This document shows, piece by piece, positions 18,028-27,529 of a stretch of DNA of 64,000 nt. The position numbers and the translations under genes are program-made. Each line of letters starts with the position of its first letter. Within the stretch, counting starts at the first letter, position 1. Source of the stretch: Faecalibacterium sp. I3-3-89 (lineage in GTDB: Bacteria; Bacillota; Clostridia; Oscillospirales; Ruminococcaceae); contig NZ_CP094468.1 of assembly GCF_023347275.1 (NCBI RefSeq), positions 1,550,001 to 1,614,000 on the forward strand. The letters run 5' to 3'. A model generated the notes under the pieces. That model did not search any database and had not been told where the DNA came from. It was given only the letters and a program-made list of their open reading frames with translations.

Positions 18028-20055
18028 TTAATGTCCAGATTGTGCCAGCGTGCGGCCATCAAGCTTCGCCCATTCTCTGCGGCCATTGGACGAACGGCCA
18101 AGTATAATAGATGCTGCAGCAGAGGCACTGGTGAATACATTGTCCTCGGCAAATACGTTATTCTGTATTATACCGATCCCTAGCAGAGTTTTTCTCTGTT
18201 CCACATAGTTCTGCGGCAATCCACTCGTCACATCTGGGGCAATGCGGCTGCCCTTCAATACCAGAAAACAGTCTTTATCGATAGGATACCCCATAGCGCT
18301 GCTCCCGCGACCAGCCAGCAGAAACAGACCTCCGTCCGTCCCACTTTGCCGGGAAGGATTCAACTCCCACTTTTCTGCAAACACTTCGCTCAGCATCGCC
18401 TGCCGCTTTTTCACAACATCCGGCGTCCATACAGGCTCATTGATGACCTGCGTCGTGAGAACATAGGAACTCGTGCCGCCTTTTGACTGGAAATATTTTT
18501 CCTTTTTGGTCGCGAAGCCATAATTCTGTGCCGCAGAATTTCTCTGCCGGGTCAGCGGCACAAGATTTGCGATGCGGTTGAGCCAATATTTACGCTCCTG
18601 CTCATCCGGCCAGAGTTCCAGCCAACTGCCATGGACAGGAGGATGCTGCGGCAGGACATGCTCGATGGTAAACAGCTTCTGATTATACGATGCCCCGCCG
18701 TCACTCATGAAAGAGTCCAGCCGCTGGATGATGTAGTTACGGCGCTGTGCGGTCATCGTATAAATTTCGCCATCCAGTGTCTGCTGGAATTGTTCTTTTT
18801 CCCAGTCAGTAAGCTCAATGTTTCTCAGTGGATCAGCCAGCGTGCTGTCAGGCCGACTTTCCATTTCCACCAGAAGCCATTTATACCGGTCTACGCGGTG
18901 GTTGACGTCCTGCGCGGTCACCAGTAGATAAGATGCCAGCCTTTCCAGCTTTCGGATAAACCAGAGAACGTATTCCGAATCATTCGGGTGCTCTGCGAGA
19001 AATTTGATAGCAGGTGGCATCCAGTCGGAGTTATTGGTCTTGTTCAGCCAGAAAAGCAGCCCGTTTACCTCGTCTGCATGATGCGTAGCAGTGAACTCGC
19101 AATTTTTCAGCTGAACGTAGGCATTCGTATAGGGTACAAGATAGTCATCGATCAGCTGTTCCGGGGATACCGTCTTTAACACGTATTCTTCAAACTCTTC
19201 CCGAAGGGTCTTTTTCTGGCGTTCCTTTACAAATATAGTACGGGTGTGAGTAAACACTTCATTGAACCCGTCACGTCCTGTCAACTCCTCCAGCCCTTCC
19301 CATTTTTCCGTGTAGCCCTGCTGTTTTTCTTTGGGAAGACTTCCAATAACAGTCGATTTGATGATGTCTGTCGGCAATAAGTCGAGTCCCCTGCTGTTCA
19401 TGACCGTAAAAATACGGAACGCGGATTCCTGACTCGGCGTCGAAACGACCACCAGATAGCAACGGGTCAGCAAAAACTGTGTAAATCTTAGCCGATCATC
19501 GTCATTGCTGAACATTTCAGCAAAACTCTTGCGAAGCACAGCGCAGTTTTTCTGGATATGCAGCTTTGCCTCGGTGTCCAACACCGCCGGATCCAGCTGC
19601 CCCAATGCGTCCAGCTGAATATTCTGGATGTACTTATGGAAAAACGGCTGGTCTTTTTCCTTGAGGAATAATCTCGGCTGGGCCTCGATGCCCTCCAATA
19701 CATTGCCCTTTTCCTGCAAATATTTTTTGCAGTCCATCTTATAGTCTTCGTTGTCAAATGTGTCGGCAAGAACTGCAAACAGGATGGACAGTGTCGTCAG
19801 GCGCTGCTGTCCATCGATGACATCGGCATAGCGGTTCTGTTCATCCTTGATAAGGACGATGCTACCCAGAAAGAAATTTTCGGTGTTCTCTGTCTGGAAA
19901 AATCCATATAAATCATCGAACAGCGCGCCCGTTTCATCTTCCGTCCATGCATAAGGGCGCTGGTAGCCCGGGATATGATACTCAAAATCCGAGCTGAATA
20001 TCTTGGAAAGCGGATATTCTTTTCCGGTTATCTTGCTGCTTACCACACTGCTCAT
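18028..20055 (-). CDS. GmrSD-like DUF262/DUF1524 protein with DUF4357-like tail (putative type IV restriction)
   Basis: A 675-residue protein. The N-terminal DUF262 (GmrS) domain has IPGYQRPYAW and DVIDGQQRLTTL, the conserved DGQQR nucleotide-handling motif. The DUF1524 (GmrD) HNH-like nuclease domain has TIEHVLPQHP followed by NRIANLVPLT and SAAQNYGFATKKEKY. The last 90 residues, with SAAASIILGRSSNGRREWA, resemble DUF4357. Fused GmrSD proteins cleave phage DNA carrying modified bases using NTP. The gene is richer in A+T than its neighbours, suggesting transfer. It follows the U32 gene by 54 bp with no visible terminator, so it may ride on the pcrA operon. The start at 20055 is preferred because AAAGAGGGCCTGCT precedes it. 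Confidence 0.82.
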   Translation of the reverse strand: MSSVVSSKITGKEYPLSKIFSSDFEYHIPGYQRPYAWTEDETGALFDDLYGFFQTENTENFFLGSIVLIKDEQNRYADVIDGQQRLTTLSILFAVLADTFDNEDYKMDCKKYLQEKGNVLEGIEAQPRLFLKEKDQPFFHKYIQNIQLDALGQLDPAVLDTEAKLHIQKNCAVLRKSFAEMFSNDDDRLRFTQFLLTRCYLVVVSTPSQESAFRIFTVMNSRGLDLLPTDIIKSTVIGSLPKEKQQGYTEKWEGLEELTGRDGFNEVFTHTRTIFVKERQKKTLREEFEEYVLKTVSPEQLIDDYLVPYTNAYVQLKNCEFTATHHADEVNGLLFWLNKTNNSDWMPPAIKFLAEHPNDSEYVLWFIRKLERLASYLLVTAQDVNHRVDRYKWLLVEMESRPDSTLADPLRNIELTDWEKEQFQQTLDGEIYTMTAQRRNYIIQRLDSFMSDGGASYNQKLFTIEHVLPQHPPVHGSWLELWPDEQERKYWLNRIANLVPLTRQRNSAAQNYGFATKKEKYFQSKGGTSSYVLTTQVINEPVWTPDVVKKRQAMLSEVFAEKWELNPSRQSGTDGGLFLLAGRGSSAMGYPIDKDCFLVLKGSRIAPDVTSGLPQNYVEQRKTLLGIGIIQNNVFAEDNVFTSASAAASIILGRSSNGRREWAKLDGRTLAQSGH

Positions 20056-20109
20056 AGCAGGCCCTCTTTTTCTGTTGCTTTCGTACATCCGTTGTGTTTG
20101 CAGTATCCC

Positions 20110-21330
20110 TCAGACCTTCCGCCGCAGCAGGCTCAGGGGCGGCAGCTCGGGGGTGGGGATGGTGTAGTGCTCCATGGCGTGGGGGGTGGACTCCACCAGC
20201 TCACCGGCCTCATTTTTGATCCACGCGGGGGTCAGCGGGATGCTGCGGCCATCCGGGCAGAGGGCCTCCAGCGTGTCGCCGAGGCTCCACTTGCCCCGCT
20301 GCTGGCAGCTGGCGACGCCGTTCTCCCAGCCGTCCACGGTGCCCACGAACTCCCACTCGCGGATGTAGGTGGCGCTGTCGGTGGCCTGACGGGCCTGCTC
20401 CCTGCCAAAGTAGAAGCCCGGCGAATAGTGGCGGTGGCTGGTGCGGGTCAGCTCGGCCAGCACCTCCTCCGGCAGCTCGAAGCTCTCGTTCATGGGGTCG
20501 GCCAGATACTGGTCAAGGGCGCGGCGGTAGGCGGCAGTCACGCTGGCGACGTAGTAGAAGGTCTTGGCGCGGCCTTCGATCTTCAGGCTGTCCACGCCCG
20601 CCTTGCAGATGAGGTCGAGGAAGGGGGCGGTGCACAGGTCGTTGGCGTTCAGGATGTAGCTGCCGTCCTCGTTCTCGCCGATCTCGTAGAGCTGGCCCGG
20701 GCGGGTCTCCTCGCTGAGATAATACTTCCAGCGGCAGGGCTGGGCGCACTGGCCCCGGTTGGCGTCGCGGCCCGCCATGTAGTTGGAGAGCAGGCAGCGG
20801 CCCGACACGCTCATGCACATGGCACCGTGGACGAAGGCCTCGATCTCCAGCTCCGGCGGGGTCTTGTCCCGGAGGGTGGCGATGTCCTGTAAGGTCATCT
20901 CCCGGGCCAGCACCACCCGCTTCGCGCCCATGTTGTAGGCGGCGCGGGCTGCGGCCCAGTTGGTGATGCCGGTCTGGGTGGACATATGGACGTCGATGTC
21001 GGGCGCAAAGGTCTTGCAGGCGTCCAGAACGCCGAGGTCGGCCACGATGAAGGCGTCCACACCGGCGGCAGCCGCGTCCTTGATGGCCTGCGGCAGGCGG
21101 TCGGCCTCCTCATTGGTGGGCAGGGTGTTCATGGTCAGGTAGACCTTGCGGCCCCGGGCGTGGGCGTAGATGACGCCCTCTGTCAGCTGCTCGGGGGTGA
21201 AGTTGGTGGGTGCAGAGCGCATCCCGAACTCGGGCAGGGCGCAGTAGACGGCGTCCGCGCCGTAGTTGATGGCGTACCGCAGGCGCTCGAGGTCGCCCGC
21301 CGGGGCCAGAAGTTCCGGTATCTGTAACAT
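20110..21330 (-). CDS. U32-family peptidase-like protein (tRNA U34 hydroxylation type)
   Basis: A 406-residue U32 protein. LLAPAGDLERLRYAINYGADAVY opens the domain in two pieces, and the signature EAFVHGAMCMSVSGRCLLS is followed by CAQPCRWKY; these cysteines are the conserved metal/cluster ligands. Despite the name, bacterial homologues (TrhP in E. coli, YrrN/YrrO in B. subtilis) are known to act in prephenate-dependent 5-hydroxyuridine formation in tRNA. Position next to mltG matches the yrrL-yrrN/O region of B. subtilis and supports that role. Only one such gene is seen here. GTAAAAGAGGAATATC precedes the ATG. Confidence 0.85.
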   Translation of the reverse strand: MLQIPELLAPAGDLERLRYAINYGADAVYCALPEFGMRSAPTNFTPEQLTEGVIYAHARGRKVYLTMNTLPTNEEADRLPQAIKDAAAAGVDAFIVADLGVLDACKTFAPDIDVHMSTQTGITNWAAARAAYNMGAKRVVLAREMTLQDIATLRDKTPPELEIEAFVHGAMCMSVSGRCLLSNYMAGRDANRGQCAQPCRWKYYLSEETRPGQLYEIGENEDGSYILNANDLCTAPFLDLICKAGVDSLKIEGRAKTFYYVASVTAAYRRALDQYLADPMNESFELPEEVLAELTRTSHRHYSPGFYFGREQARQATDSATYIREWEFVGTVDGWENGVASCQQRGKWSLGDTLEALCPDGRSIPLTPAWIKNEAGELVESTPHAMEHYTIPTPELPPLSLLRRKV

Positions 21331-21342
21331 GATATTCCTCTT

Positions 21343-22467
21343 TTACGTTAAGCTTTTATTGACTTTTGCCGCCGCATCGCAGTTTTTCTGATGGTCTGCG
21401 TAGGTGCGGGCGTAGTAGTAGTTTCCCTTGCGGTCGGTGACGAAGAAATAGGCGTCCTCTGCCTCCTCGTCGGGCTGGGGGGCGAGGGCGGCACGGAGGG
21501 CCGCGATGCCGGGGTTGGAGATGGGTCCGGCAGGCAGGCCGGTGCAGGTGTAGGTGTCGTAGGCCGTCCGGATGTTCTCCGGGATGCTGTCCCAGCCGCC
21601 GTAATAGGGCGCGACCCAGTTCCAGAGATAGTTGTTGTCGGCGTCGCTCTGGACGTAGCTGGAGGTGTTGCTCTGGAGCTTGGGGTAGGGCGAACCCTCG
21701 GCCAGACGGTTGCGGAACACCTGCGCCACGTTGTCGTCCTGCGCGTTGCCCGCCTCCTCCTGCACGAAGGACGCCAGCGTCACCACCTCGGGCAGGGTCA
21801 TCCCCTGCTCGTCCATCGCCGCATACATCTCGTCGGTGATCTGCTTATCGAAGTGGGCATAGAACGTCTCCACATAATGATGGACGGTGTCGTCCTTCAA
21901 AAAGTCGTAGGTGTCCGGGAAAAGATAGCCCTCACACTTGAGGAAGCGGTCGGGGGCGTCCTTGTCGTCCGGGACGTACTGCCAGAACCGGTACGAGCTG
22001 AAATCGCCGGTGTTGGCCTCCGCAAGGAAGTCCTCGGCGCTGCACAGCCCCGCGTCCTCCATCTTCCGGGCGATGGCGATGGCCGTCGTGCCCTCGGGGA
22101 AGGTCAGCCGGACGCTGTCGGCCTGCGCGTAGGCAGAGAGGGCCGCGATGATAGCATCGTAGGAGCTGCCGGGGGCAAGCTCGAACTCTCCGTATTGGAG
22201 CTTCGCTGCCGCGCCCTGCCGGCCCACATACCAGCGGAAGAGGTGGGGGTACCGGATGACGCCCGCCTCCTTGAGGCGGTTGGCGATGGCGGCCACGCCG
22301 CTGCCCTGCGGGATGCTCACGCTCACCGCACTCTGGGCAGACGCGCTGCCGTTTATTTCTTTCTTCGCGGCCAGCAGACAGCCGCCCGCCGTCAGGATCA
22401 CGACCAGCAGCACAGCCAAAATAACTTTCGCTGCTCCGTCTTTTTTCTTCTTTCCTTGTTGTGCCAT
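21343..22467 (-). CDS. mltG: Endolytic transglycosylase MltG (YceG-like)
   Basis: A membrane-anchored lytic transglycosylase that cleaves nascent glycan strands and helps end peptidoglycan polymerisation. It is 374 residues: cytoplasmic basic tail (1-14), one membrane helix (about 15-33), then LysM-like and catalytic regions. The active-site loop reads SFVQEEAGN (233-241), where most homologues have two Glu around this position; here the first is Gln. LFPDTYDF and TGLPAGPISNPG are standard family motifs. The ATG at 22467 follows AAAGGAGTGCGT. Confidence 0.92.
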   Translation of the reverse strand: MAQQGKKKKDGAAKVILAVLLVVILTAGGCLLAAKKEINGSASAQSAVSVSIPQGSGVAAIANRLKEAGVIRYPHLFRWYVGRQGAAAKLQYGEFELAPGSSYDAIIAALSAYAQADSVRLTFPEGTTAIAIARKMEDAGLCSAEDFLAEANTGDFSSYRFWQYVPDDKDAPDRFLKCEGYLFPDTYDFLKDDTVHHYVETFYAHFDKQITDEMYAAMDEQGMTLPEVVTLASFVQEEAGNAQDDNVAQVFRNRLAEGSPYPKLQSNTSSYVQSDADNNYLWNWVAPYYGGWDSIPENIRTAYDTYTCTGLPAGPISNPGIAALRAALAPQPDEEAEDAYFFVTDRKGNYYYARTYADHQKNCDAAAKVNKSLT

Positions 22468-22488
22468 ACGCACTCCTTTATCGTCCGT

Positions 22489-23304
22489 TCAGCTCTCCAT
22501 CATCAGCCGCATATAGCTTTCTTCCACGTCGAAGGGTTCGGCGTCGAACCGGATCATGCCGTAATCCTGCCGTCTGCCCTCGCCGAGGAAGAGGTTCTGG
22601 GCCGCGCCCACCGTGATGACGGCGCGCTCCACGATGACCTCCTTCTCCCGGGCGGCTTCCATCAGCACCTCGGCAGAGCGGTCGTCCTCGGCCATCATCT
22701 CCACAAAGTAGAGGGTGTCCTCCCGGCGGAAATAGACGCCGTAGCCCTTCCCGCTGGACACGATGGTGGCACCCCGGGCGTAGAGGTCGCCCAGCACGAC
22801 GGCCATCCGCTCCGGCGGGAGCTGGACGGTATCGGGGCAGAAGCGCTCCCGCAGCTCACAGAGCTTGCGGGCGGTGACGGAGTCGAACTCGGCCTGACTC
22901 CACAGGTTGCGGGACACCTCCCGGGGCAGGCAGCGGAGGGGGAAGGCCCAGCGGAAGCCCTTGCTTTCCAGCAGAGCGGCCTGCTCCTGCCCCTGCGGCA
23001 CAGCCACCGTGAAGCCCGCCCCCCGCAGCTTCTGCTGGGCGCAGAGATAGTCCACGAGGCCCGCGAGGAGCAGCTCACCCTTCCCGCACAGGCCATAAAG
23101 ATAGCTGCCGCTGCGGCCCCTGAGGGTGACCGGAACGGCCAGCGCAGCGGCCTCGAGCCGTCCGTTCTCCTCGGCGACATAGACATTCTCCACCCCGGCG
23201 AACTGTTCCAGAGCGGTCTTGGCAAAGGCGGCGCTGTCGCCCCGCTCTGCCTGCCACAGTGCCACGACTGCCGCCTCTTCAGACGGCTGCATCAAACGAT
23301 ACAT
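22489..23304 (-). CDS. Two-domain GNAT-like acetyltransferase
   Basis: A 271-residue protein. The N-terminal half begins YRLMQPSEEAAVVALW and contains an acetyltransferase-like fold without a clean RxxGxG loop (CGKGELLLAGLVDYL occupies the place); the C-terminal half has a beta-rich region ending in EPFDVEESYMRLMMES. The layout recalls Eis-type or duplicated GNAT proteins. Substrate unknown. GGAGGGATACTATCG precedes the ATG. It lies inside the pcrA-mltG operon with gaps of 21-26 bp. Confidence 0.65.
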   Translation of the reverse strand: MYRLMQPSEEAAVVALWQAERGDSAAFAKTALEQFAGVENVYVAEENGRLEAAALAVPVTLRGRSGSYLYGLCGKGELLLAGLVDYLCAQQKLRGAGFTVAVPQGQEQAALLESKGFRWAFPLRCLPREVSRNLWSQAEFDSVTARKLCELRERFCPDTVQLPPERMAVVLGDLYARGATIVSSGKGYGVYFRREDTLYFVEMMAEDDRSAEVLMEAAREKEVIVERAVITVGAAQNLFLGEGRRQDYGMIRFDAEPFDVEESYMRLMMES

Positions 23305-23330
23305 CGATAGTATCCCTCCTTTTTTCGCGG

Positions 23331-24002
23331 TTATCCGAGCACGTTTCCGGCCAGCGCCTGCACCTCGGCCTGAATGTCCTCGATGGTGCGCATGGCCCCG
23401 TCCACCGTGCAGTGGACGGTGGCCCAGCCCAGATGCTCCGCGCAGTACTCGGCGGCGCGGCGGCTGCGGGCCAGATATTCGGTGTCCTTTTCGTGGACGT
23501 CCTTCCTGCTCTCGTCGCCGTGGTAGCGGCCGGTCATGAGCTTCTGGCTCACGGCGGGGTCTACCTGTAAGTAAACGACGGCGTCCGGCGCGGGCAGGCC
23601 TAAAAGCTGGTACTCATATTCGAAGGCCCAGCGGAGGAAGCCGTCCCACTGGTCGGGCGGGAGCTTGGAACACTGGTGGACGGCGTTCGACGTGGTGTAG
23701 CGGTCGGCGATGACGATGCCGCCCGCCTCATAGAAGCTGCCCCATTTGGTCTTATAGCTGGCGTACCGGTCCACGGCGTAGAAGCTGGACGCGGCGTAGG
23801 GGTTGACGTCGTCGGGCCTGCTGCCGAACTGGCCGGAGAGGTACATCTTTACCAGCGCGCTGGAATCGCTCTCGTAGTCCGGGAAGGTGATCTCCATCAC
23901 CCTGCGGCCGCTCCCGGCCAGATGGGCGGCCAGAAGCTTTGCCTGCGTGGCCTTGCCGGAGCCGTCCAGACCCTCGAGGACGAGAAGCTTGCCCTTGCTC
24001 AT
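23331..24002 (-). CDS. tmk: Thymidylate kinase-like deoxynucleotide monophosphate kinase
   Basis: A 223-residue P-loop kinase that phosphorylates dTMP to dTDP. The P-loop is GLDGSGKATQ (residues 11-20), and the DRY motif is IADRYTTSNAVHQ. It belongs to the longer Clostridia-type branch, whose lid region carries SRKDVHEKDTEYL. Its start overlaps the thyX stop by 4 bp, so synthesis and phosphorylation of dTMP are translationally coupled. Confidence 0.9.
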   Translation of the reverse strand: MSKGKLLVLEGLDGSGKATQAKLLAAHLAGSGRRVMEITFPDYESDSSALVKMYLSGQFGSRPDDVNPYAASSFYAVDRYASYKTKWGSFYEAGGIVIADRYTTSNAVHQCSKLPPDQWDGFLRWAFEYEYQLLGLPAPDAVVYLQVDPAVSQKLMTGRYHGDESRKDVHEKDTEYLARSRRAAEYCAEHLGWATVHCTVDGAMRTIEDIQAEVQALAGNVLG

Positions 24003-24778
24003 TCTGCTCTCTCCCCTTTCAGCGCGGCGTACCGGGCGCGGACCTCAGCGGTGCGGCCACAGCACATCCTGCCCTCCGGGCAGGGGCCGGACACGCAGGC
24101 CGGGCCAGCGGTGCGGAAGAGATGGGGTGCCACCGGGTAGACCAGCCGCAGCATCTCCTCGGCCAGCTGCCGGATCTCCCACTGGGCGCGGCTGCAGCAG
24201 CGGAGGTGGAAGAAATTCTGGAGGCTGCGAGCGTTCATGGTCACGACCATCTTGGTCTCGCAGGCGTTGGGCAGGACGAAGCGGGCGTCCTCGTTGGCCT
24301 GCTTGGAGGCCTTGGCCCGGGCCTGCTTTTCGGGCAGGCCCTCGGCCATCAGGCGGGCGGTGTGGCCCTCCTCCAGCTTCTTCACAAGGTCGAGGTAGCG
24401 CTTGGCATCCTCGTCCATGCTCTCGAGGAAAGCCGCCTTTGCCTCGGGGATGGCCTCGATCTCGGGCGGGATGACGTAGCGGAAATCGTCCAGACGGACG
24501 TACCGCTGGCTCTGGACACTGAAGGACGCGATGCGGTGGCGGGTGATCTGGGCCAGCAGGGTGCGGCTCACCCCCTCGATGCCGAAGGTGAAGCTGGCGT
24601 GCTCGATGGGGCTGGCGTGGCCCACGTCGCTGAGCATGGTCAGGAAGCGGGCGGTCTTTTCCTCATCCAGCCCGTCCAGAAGGTCGGTGATGTGGGCGTC
24701 GGAGTAGCAGAGCTTCGCCGCCGCCGCCACCACCTTCTCCGGCTCCGGCGTGTGTGCGATCAATCGGACAGTCATCAT
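23999..24778 (-). CDS. thyX: Flavin-dependent thymidylate synthase
   Basis: A 259-residue enzyme that makes dTMP from dUMP using methylene-THF, FAD and NADPH. The ThyX signature RHRxxSxxxxSxR appears as RHRIASFSVQSQR (80-92). The C-terminal extension has several cysteines (CVSGPCPEGRMCC, near 229-241), unusual for a core ThyX and common in clostridial versions. GGAGGAATGAG lies 5-11 nt before the ATG. It starts 6 bp after the pcrA stop. Confidence 0.96.
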   Translation of the reverse strand: MMTVRLIAHTPEPEKVVAAAAKLCYSDAHITDLLDGLDEEKTARFLTMLSDVGHASPIEHASFTFGIEGVSRTLLAQITRHRIASFSVQSQRYVRLDDFRYVIPPEIEAIPEAKAAFLESMDEDAKRYLDLVKKLEEGHTARLMAEGLPEKQARAKASKQANEDARFVLPNACETKMVVTMNARSLQNFFHLRCCSRAQWEIRQLAEEMLRLVYPVAPHLFRTAGPACVSGPCPEGRMCCGRTAEVRARYAALKGERAE

Positions 24779-24784
24779 TTTTTC

Positions 24785-27418
24785 TCATTCCTCCGTCGTT
24801 ATCTTCACAAGGGGCGCATAGTTTGCCATGGTCTTCTTCACGCCCACCTTCTCGAAGCGGATCTCTACGATCTGGTCGCCTGCGGCGGGCTTGACCTTCA
24901 GCACCTCGCCCCGGCCAAAGACCTTGTGCTCCACGATGTCGCCCGGCTCGTAGTGCTTGGGGCCGGTGGAGGCGGGACGGGGCGCAGGAGCCGGGCTTAC
25001 GCCGCCGCCTGCGGGCCGGACCGGCGCTTTGGGGGCCGTCGGGCGGCCATAGCCGCTGCCGAAGCCGGACGGGCCGGAGCTGCTGCCATAGCCCGACGCA
25101 GTACTGCCCCGGCCCGCATAGTCCGCGCCGAAGCCGCGGTTTCCGGACGAAGGGGCGTTATATTCTTTACTAAGGTAGCCGCCGCGGCCGGAGGCCGAAC
25201 GCCCCCAGCCGGAGGGGCCGGAGTAGCCCGACGCGCCGCCCGGGACGGTGTCGCTGCCCCAGCTGCTGCCCCAGCCGCCCAGACGGGAGCGCTGCTCCAG
25301 CACCGGGCTGCGGGTCTCCTCGAGGTACTCCGGCTCGATCTCCCGGAGGAAGCGGCTCGGCTCGTTGCGCTGGGTGCGGCCATAGAGCATCCGGGTGAGG
25401 CTGTTGGAGATGTACAGCTCCTTCTTGGCGCGGGTGATGCCGACATAGGCCAAGCGGCGCTCCTCCTCGAGGTCGGCCTCGGAATACTTGCTCATTTCAC
25501 TGGGGAAGACCCCCTCTTCCATGCCAATGAGGAATACATAGGGGAACTCGAGGCCCTTGGCGGAGTGGATGGTCATGAGCACCACCTGATCGGCGCTCTC
25601 GTTGTAGCTGTCGATGTCGCTGATGAGGGCGATGTCCTCCAAGTAGCCCTCCAGGGAGGCCTCCTCCCCGTGCTGGTCGCAGTAGCTCTTGACGTTGTTG
25701 ACCAGCTGGCCGAGGTTCTGCAGGCGGTCGGCGGCGTCCTCATGGCCCTTGGCGGCGTCGGCCTCCAGCATGGCGCGGTAGCCCGTCAGCTCGATGACAT
25801 CGGCGGCGAACTCGTCCAGCGTTTTCGTTTCCAGCGACTCCTGCAATTTCTGGCAGATGTCCCAGAACTTATACAGCGGCGCGATGGCGCGGCTGAGCTT
25901 GGCGTACTGGTCGGCCTGCGAGATGACGTCCAGCATACTCACGCCCTGCTGGGCCGCGAGGTCGGCGATGACCTCGACAGTCGTTGCGCCGATCTTACGC
26001 GCAGGCTCGTTGATGATGCGGCGGAGGCGGATGTCGTCCCGGGGGTTGGCCACGATGGACATATAGGAGTGGATGTCCTTGACCTCCTTGCGGTCGTTGA
26101 AGCGCTGGCCGCCCACGATCTTGTGGGGGATGCCGGCGCGGGTGAAATAGCTTTCGATGGGGGCCGACTGGGCGTTCATCCGGTAGAGAATGGCGTGGTC
26201 GGCCAGATGGCCGCCCGCCTTGAGATGCTGGCCGATGACGTCGGCGATGTGCATGGCCTCATCCTGCTCGTTCTCGGCGGTGTAGACCTGCACCTTGTCG
26301 CCCTCGCCGTTCTTGGTCCAGAGGGTCTTGCCCTTCCGCTCGGTGTTGTGCTGGATGACGCAGTTGGCGGCGTTCAGGATATTGGAGGTAGAGCGGTAGT
26401 TCTGCTCAAGGCGGATGGTCTTGGTGCCCTTATAGATGCGCTCAAAGTTGAGGATGTTTTCGATAGTCGCGCCCCGGAAGCGGTAGATGCTCTGGTCGTC
26501 GTCGCCCACGACGCAGATGTTCTTCTCCGGGCCGGTGAGGAGACTGACGAGGCGGAACTGGGCCACGCTGGTGTCCTGATACTCGTCCACCAGCAGGTAT
26601 TTGTACTTGTTCTGGTAGAACTCACGGACGTCCTCGTGCTCCGACAGCAGGATGACCGTCTGGTAGATGAGGTCGTCGAAGTCGAAGGCACCAGCTTCTT
26701 TGAGCTTCCGCTCGTAGGCGGCGTAGACCTTGGCCGCGAGGGCGCCCTTGGTGTCCCGGGCGGGGGTGCGCAGGGCCTCTTCGGGGCTGATGAGCTGGTC
26801 TTTCCAGCGGCTCATCTGGTTGATGGCGCTCTTGATGGGGAAGAACTTGTCGTCCACGCTCAGCTCCTTGTACACCGTCTTCATGACCCGCTGGGCGTCG
26901 TCGGTGTCGTAGATGGTGAAGCTGCGGGGGTAGCCGATCTCCTCGGCCCAGCGGCGGAGGATGCGCACGCAGGCGGAGTGGAAGGTGGAGGCGAAGACCT
27001 CGTCCCCCTCTTCCCCGCCCAGCATCCGGCGCAGGCGCTCTTTCAGCTCTCCGGCAGCCTTGTTGGTGAAGGTGATGGCCATGACGTTCCAGCTGCGGAC
27101 GGCGTTCTGGCGGAGCATCCCGTCCAGCCACGCCGGGGCGTCGGTGCCGGTCATGATGGCGGTGCGCAGGGCCTTCACGTCCTCCTCCGTGACCTCCCGG
27201 GGCGTCCATTTCGAGCCGTGGGCCGAGCCGAAGCGGATGAGATTGGCGATGCGGTTGACCAGCACAGTGGTCTTGCCGCTGCCTGCTCCCGCGAGGATGA
27301 GGAGCGGGCCGTCGGTGGTGAACACCGCCTGCCGCTGCATCTCGTTCAGCCGTCCGAACTGCTTTTCGATATAGGTATCACGCAAAGCGCAGAATTGTTG
27401 TGCGAGATCTGTTGCCAT
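24785..27418 (-). CDS. pcrA: ATP-dependent DNA helicase PcrA/UvrD
   Basis: An SF1A 3'-5' helicase for replication, repair and removal of RecA filaments. It is 877 residues. Walker A is AGAGSGKTT, motif Ia is AITFTNKAA, motif II is LVDEYQDT, then GDDDQSIYRFRGA, and motif VI contains VGITRAKKEL. After residue 680 a low-complexity Gly/Ser linker of about 90 residues (repeated GYGSSSGPSGF-like units) leads to a short Tudor-like C-terminal domain (YEPGDIVEHKVFGRG) that contacts RNA polymerase in homologues. AGGTGAAACA precedes the ATG. First gene of the operon. Confidence 0.97.
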   Translation of the reverse strand: MATDLAQQFCALRDTYIEKQFGRLNEMQRQAVFTTDGPLLILAGAGSGKTTVLVNRIANLIRFGSAHGSKWTPREVTEEDVKALRTAIMTGTDAPAWLDGMLRQNAVRSWNVMAITFTNKAAGELKERLRRMLGGEEGDEVFASTFHSACVRILRRWAEEIGYPRSFTIYDTDDAQRVMKTVYKELSVDDKFFPIKSAINQMSRWKDQLISPEEALRTPARDTKGALAAKVYAAYERKLKEAGAFDFDDLIYQTVILLSEHEDVREFYQNKYKYLLVDEYQDTSVAQFRLVSLLTGPEKNICVVGDDDQSIYRFRGATIENILNFERIYKGTKTIRLEQNYRSTSNILNAANCVIQHNTERKGKTLWTKNGEGDKVQVYTAENEQDEAMHIADVIGQHLKAGGHLADHAILYRMNAQSAPIESYFTRAGIPHKIVGGQRFNDRKEVKDIHSYMSIVANPRDDIRLRRIINEPARKIGATTVEVIADLAAQQGVSMLDVISQADQYAKLSRAIAPLYKFWDICQKLQESLETKTLDEFAADVIELTGYRAMLEADAAKGHEDAADRLQNLGQLVNNVKSYCDQHGEEASLEGYLEDIALISDIDSYNESADQVVLMTIHSAKGLEFPYVFLIGMEEGVFPSEMSKYSEADLEEERRLAYVGITRAKKELYISNSLTRMLYGRTQRNEPSRFLREIEPEYLEETRSPVLEQRSRLGGWGSSWGSDTVPGGASGYSGPSGWGRSASGRGGYLSKEYNAPSSGNRGFGADYAGRGSTASGYGSSSGPSGFGSGYGRPTAPKAPVRPAGGGVSPAPAPRPASTGPKHYEPGDIVEHKVFGRGEVLKVKPAAGDQIVEIRFEKVGVKKTMANYAPLVKITTEE

Positions 27419-27467
27419 TGTTTCACCTGTTCTTTTCGTTCATTTCTGGATAAACCACTTGATTTAT

Positions 27468-27496
27468 AGTATATCACATTTCGAAAAAGTTGTACA
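27468..27496 (-). promoter_or_regulatory. Predicted promoter of the pcrA operon
   Basis: On the minus strand TGTACA, 17 bp, TATACT, about 50 bp upstream of pcrA. Confidence 0.5.
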
Positions 27497-27529
27497 TAAT
27501 AAGAGGAAACTCGTCGGGGTGGAGGCCCT

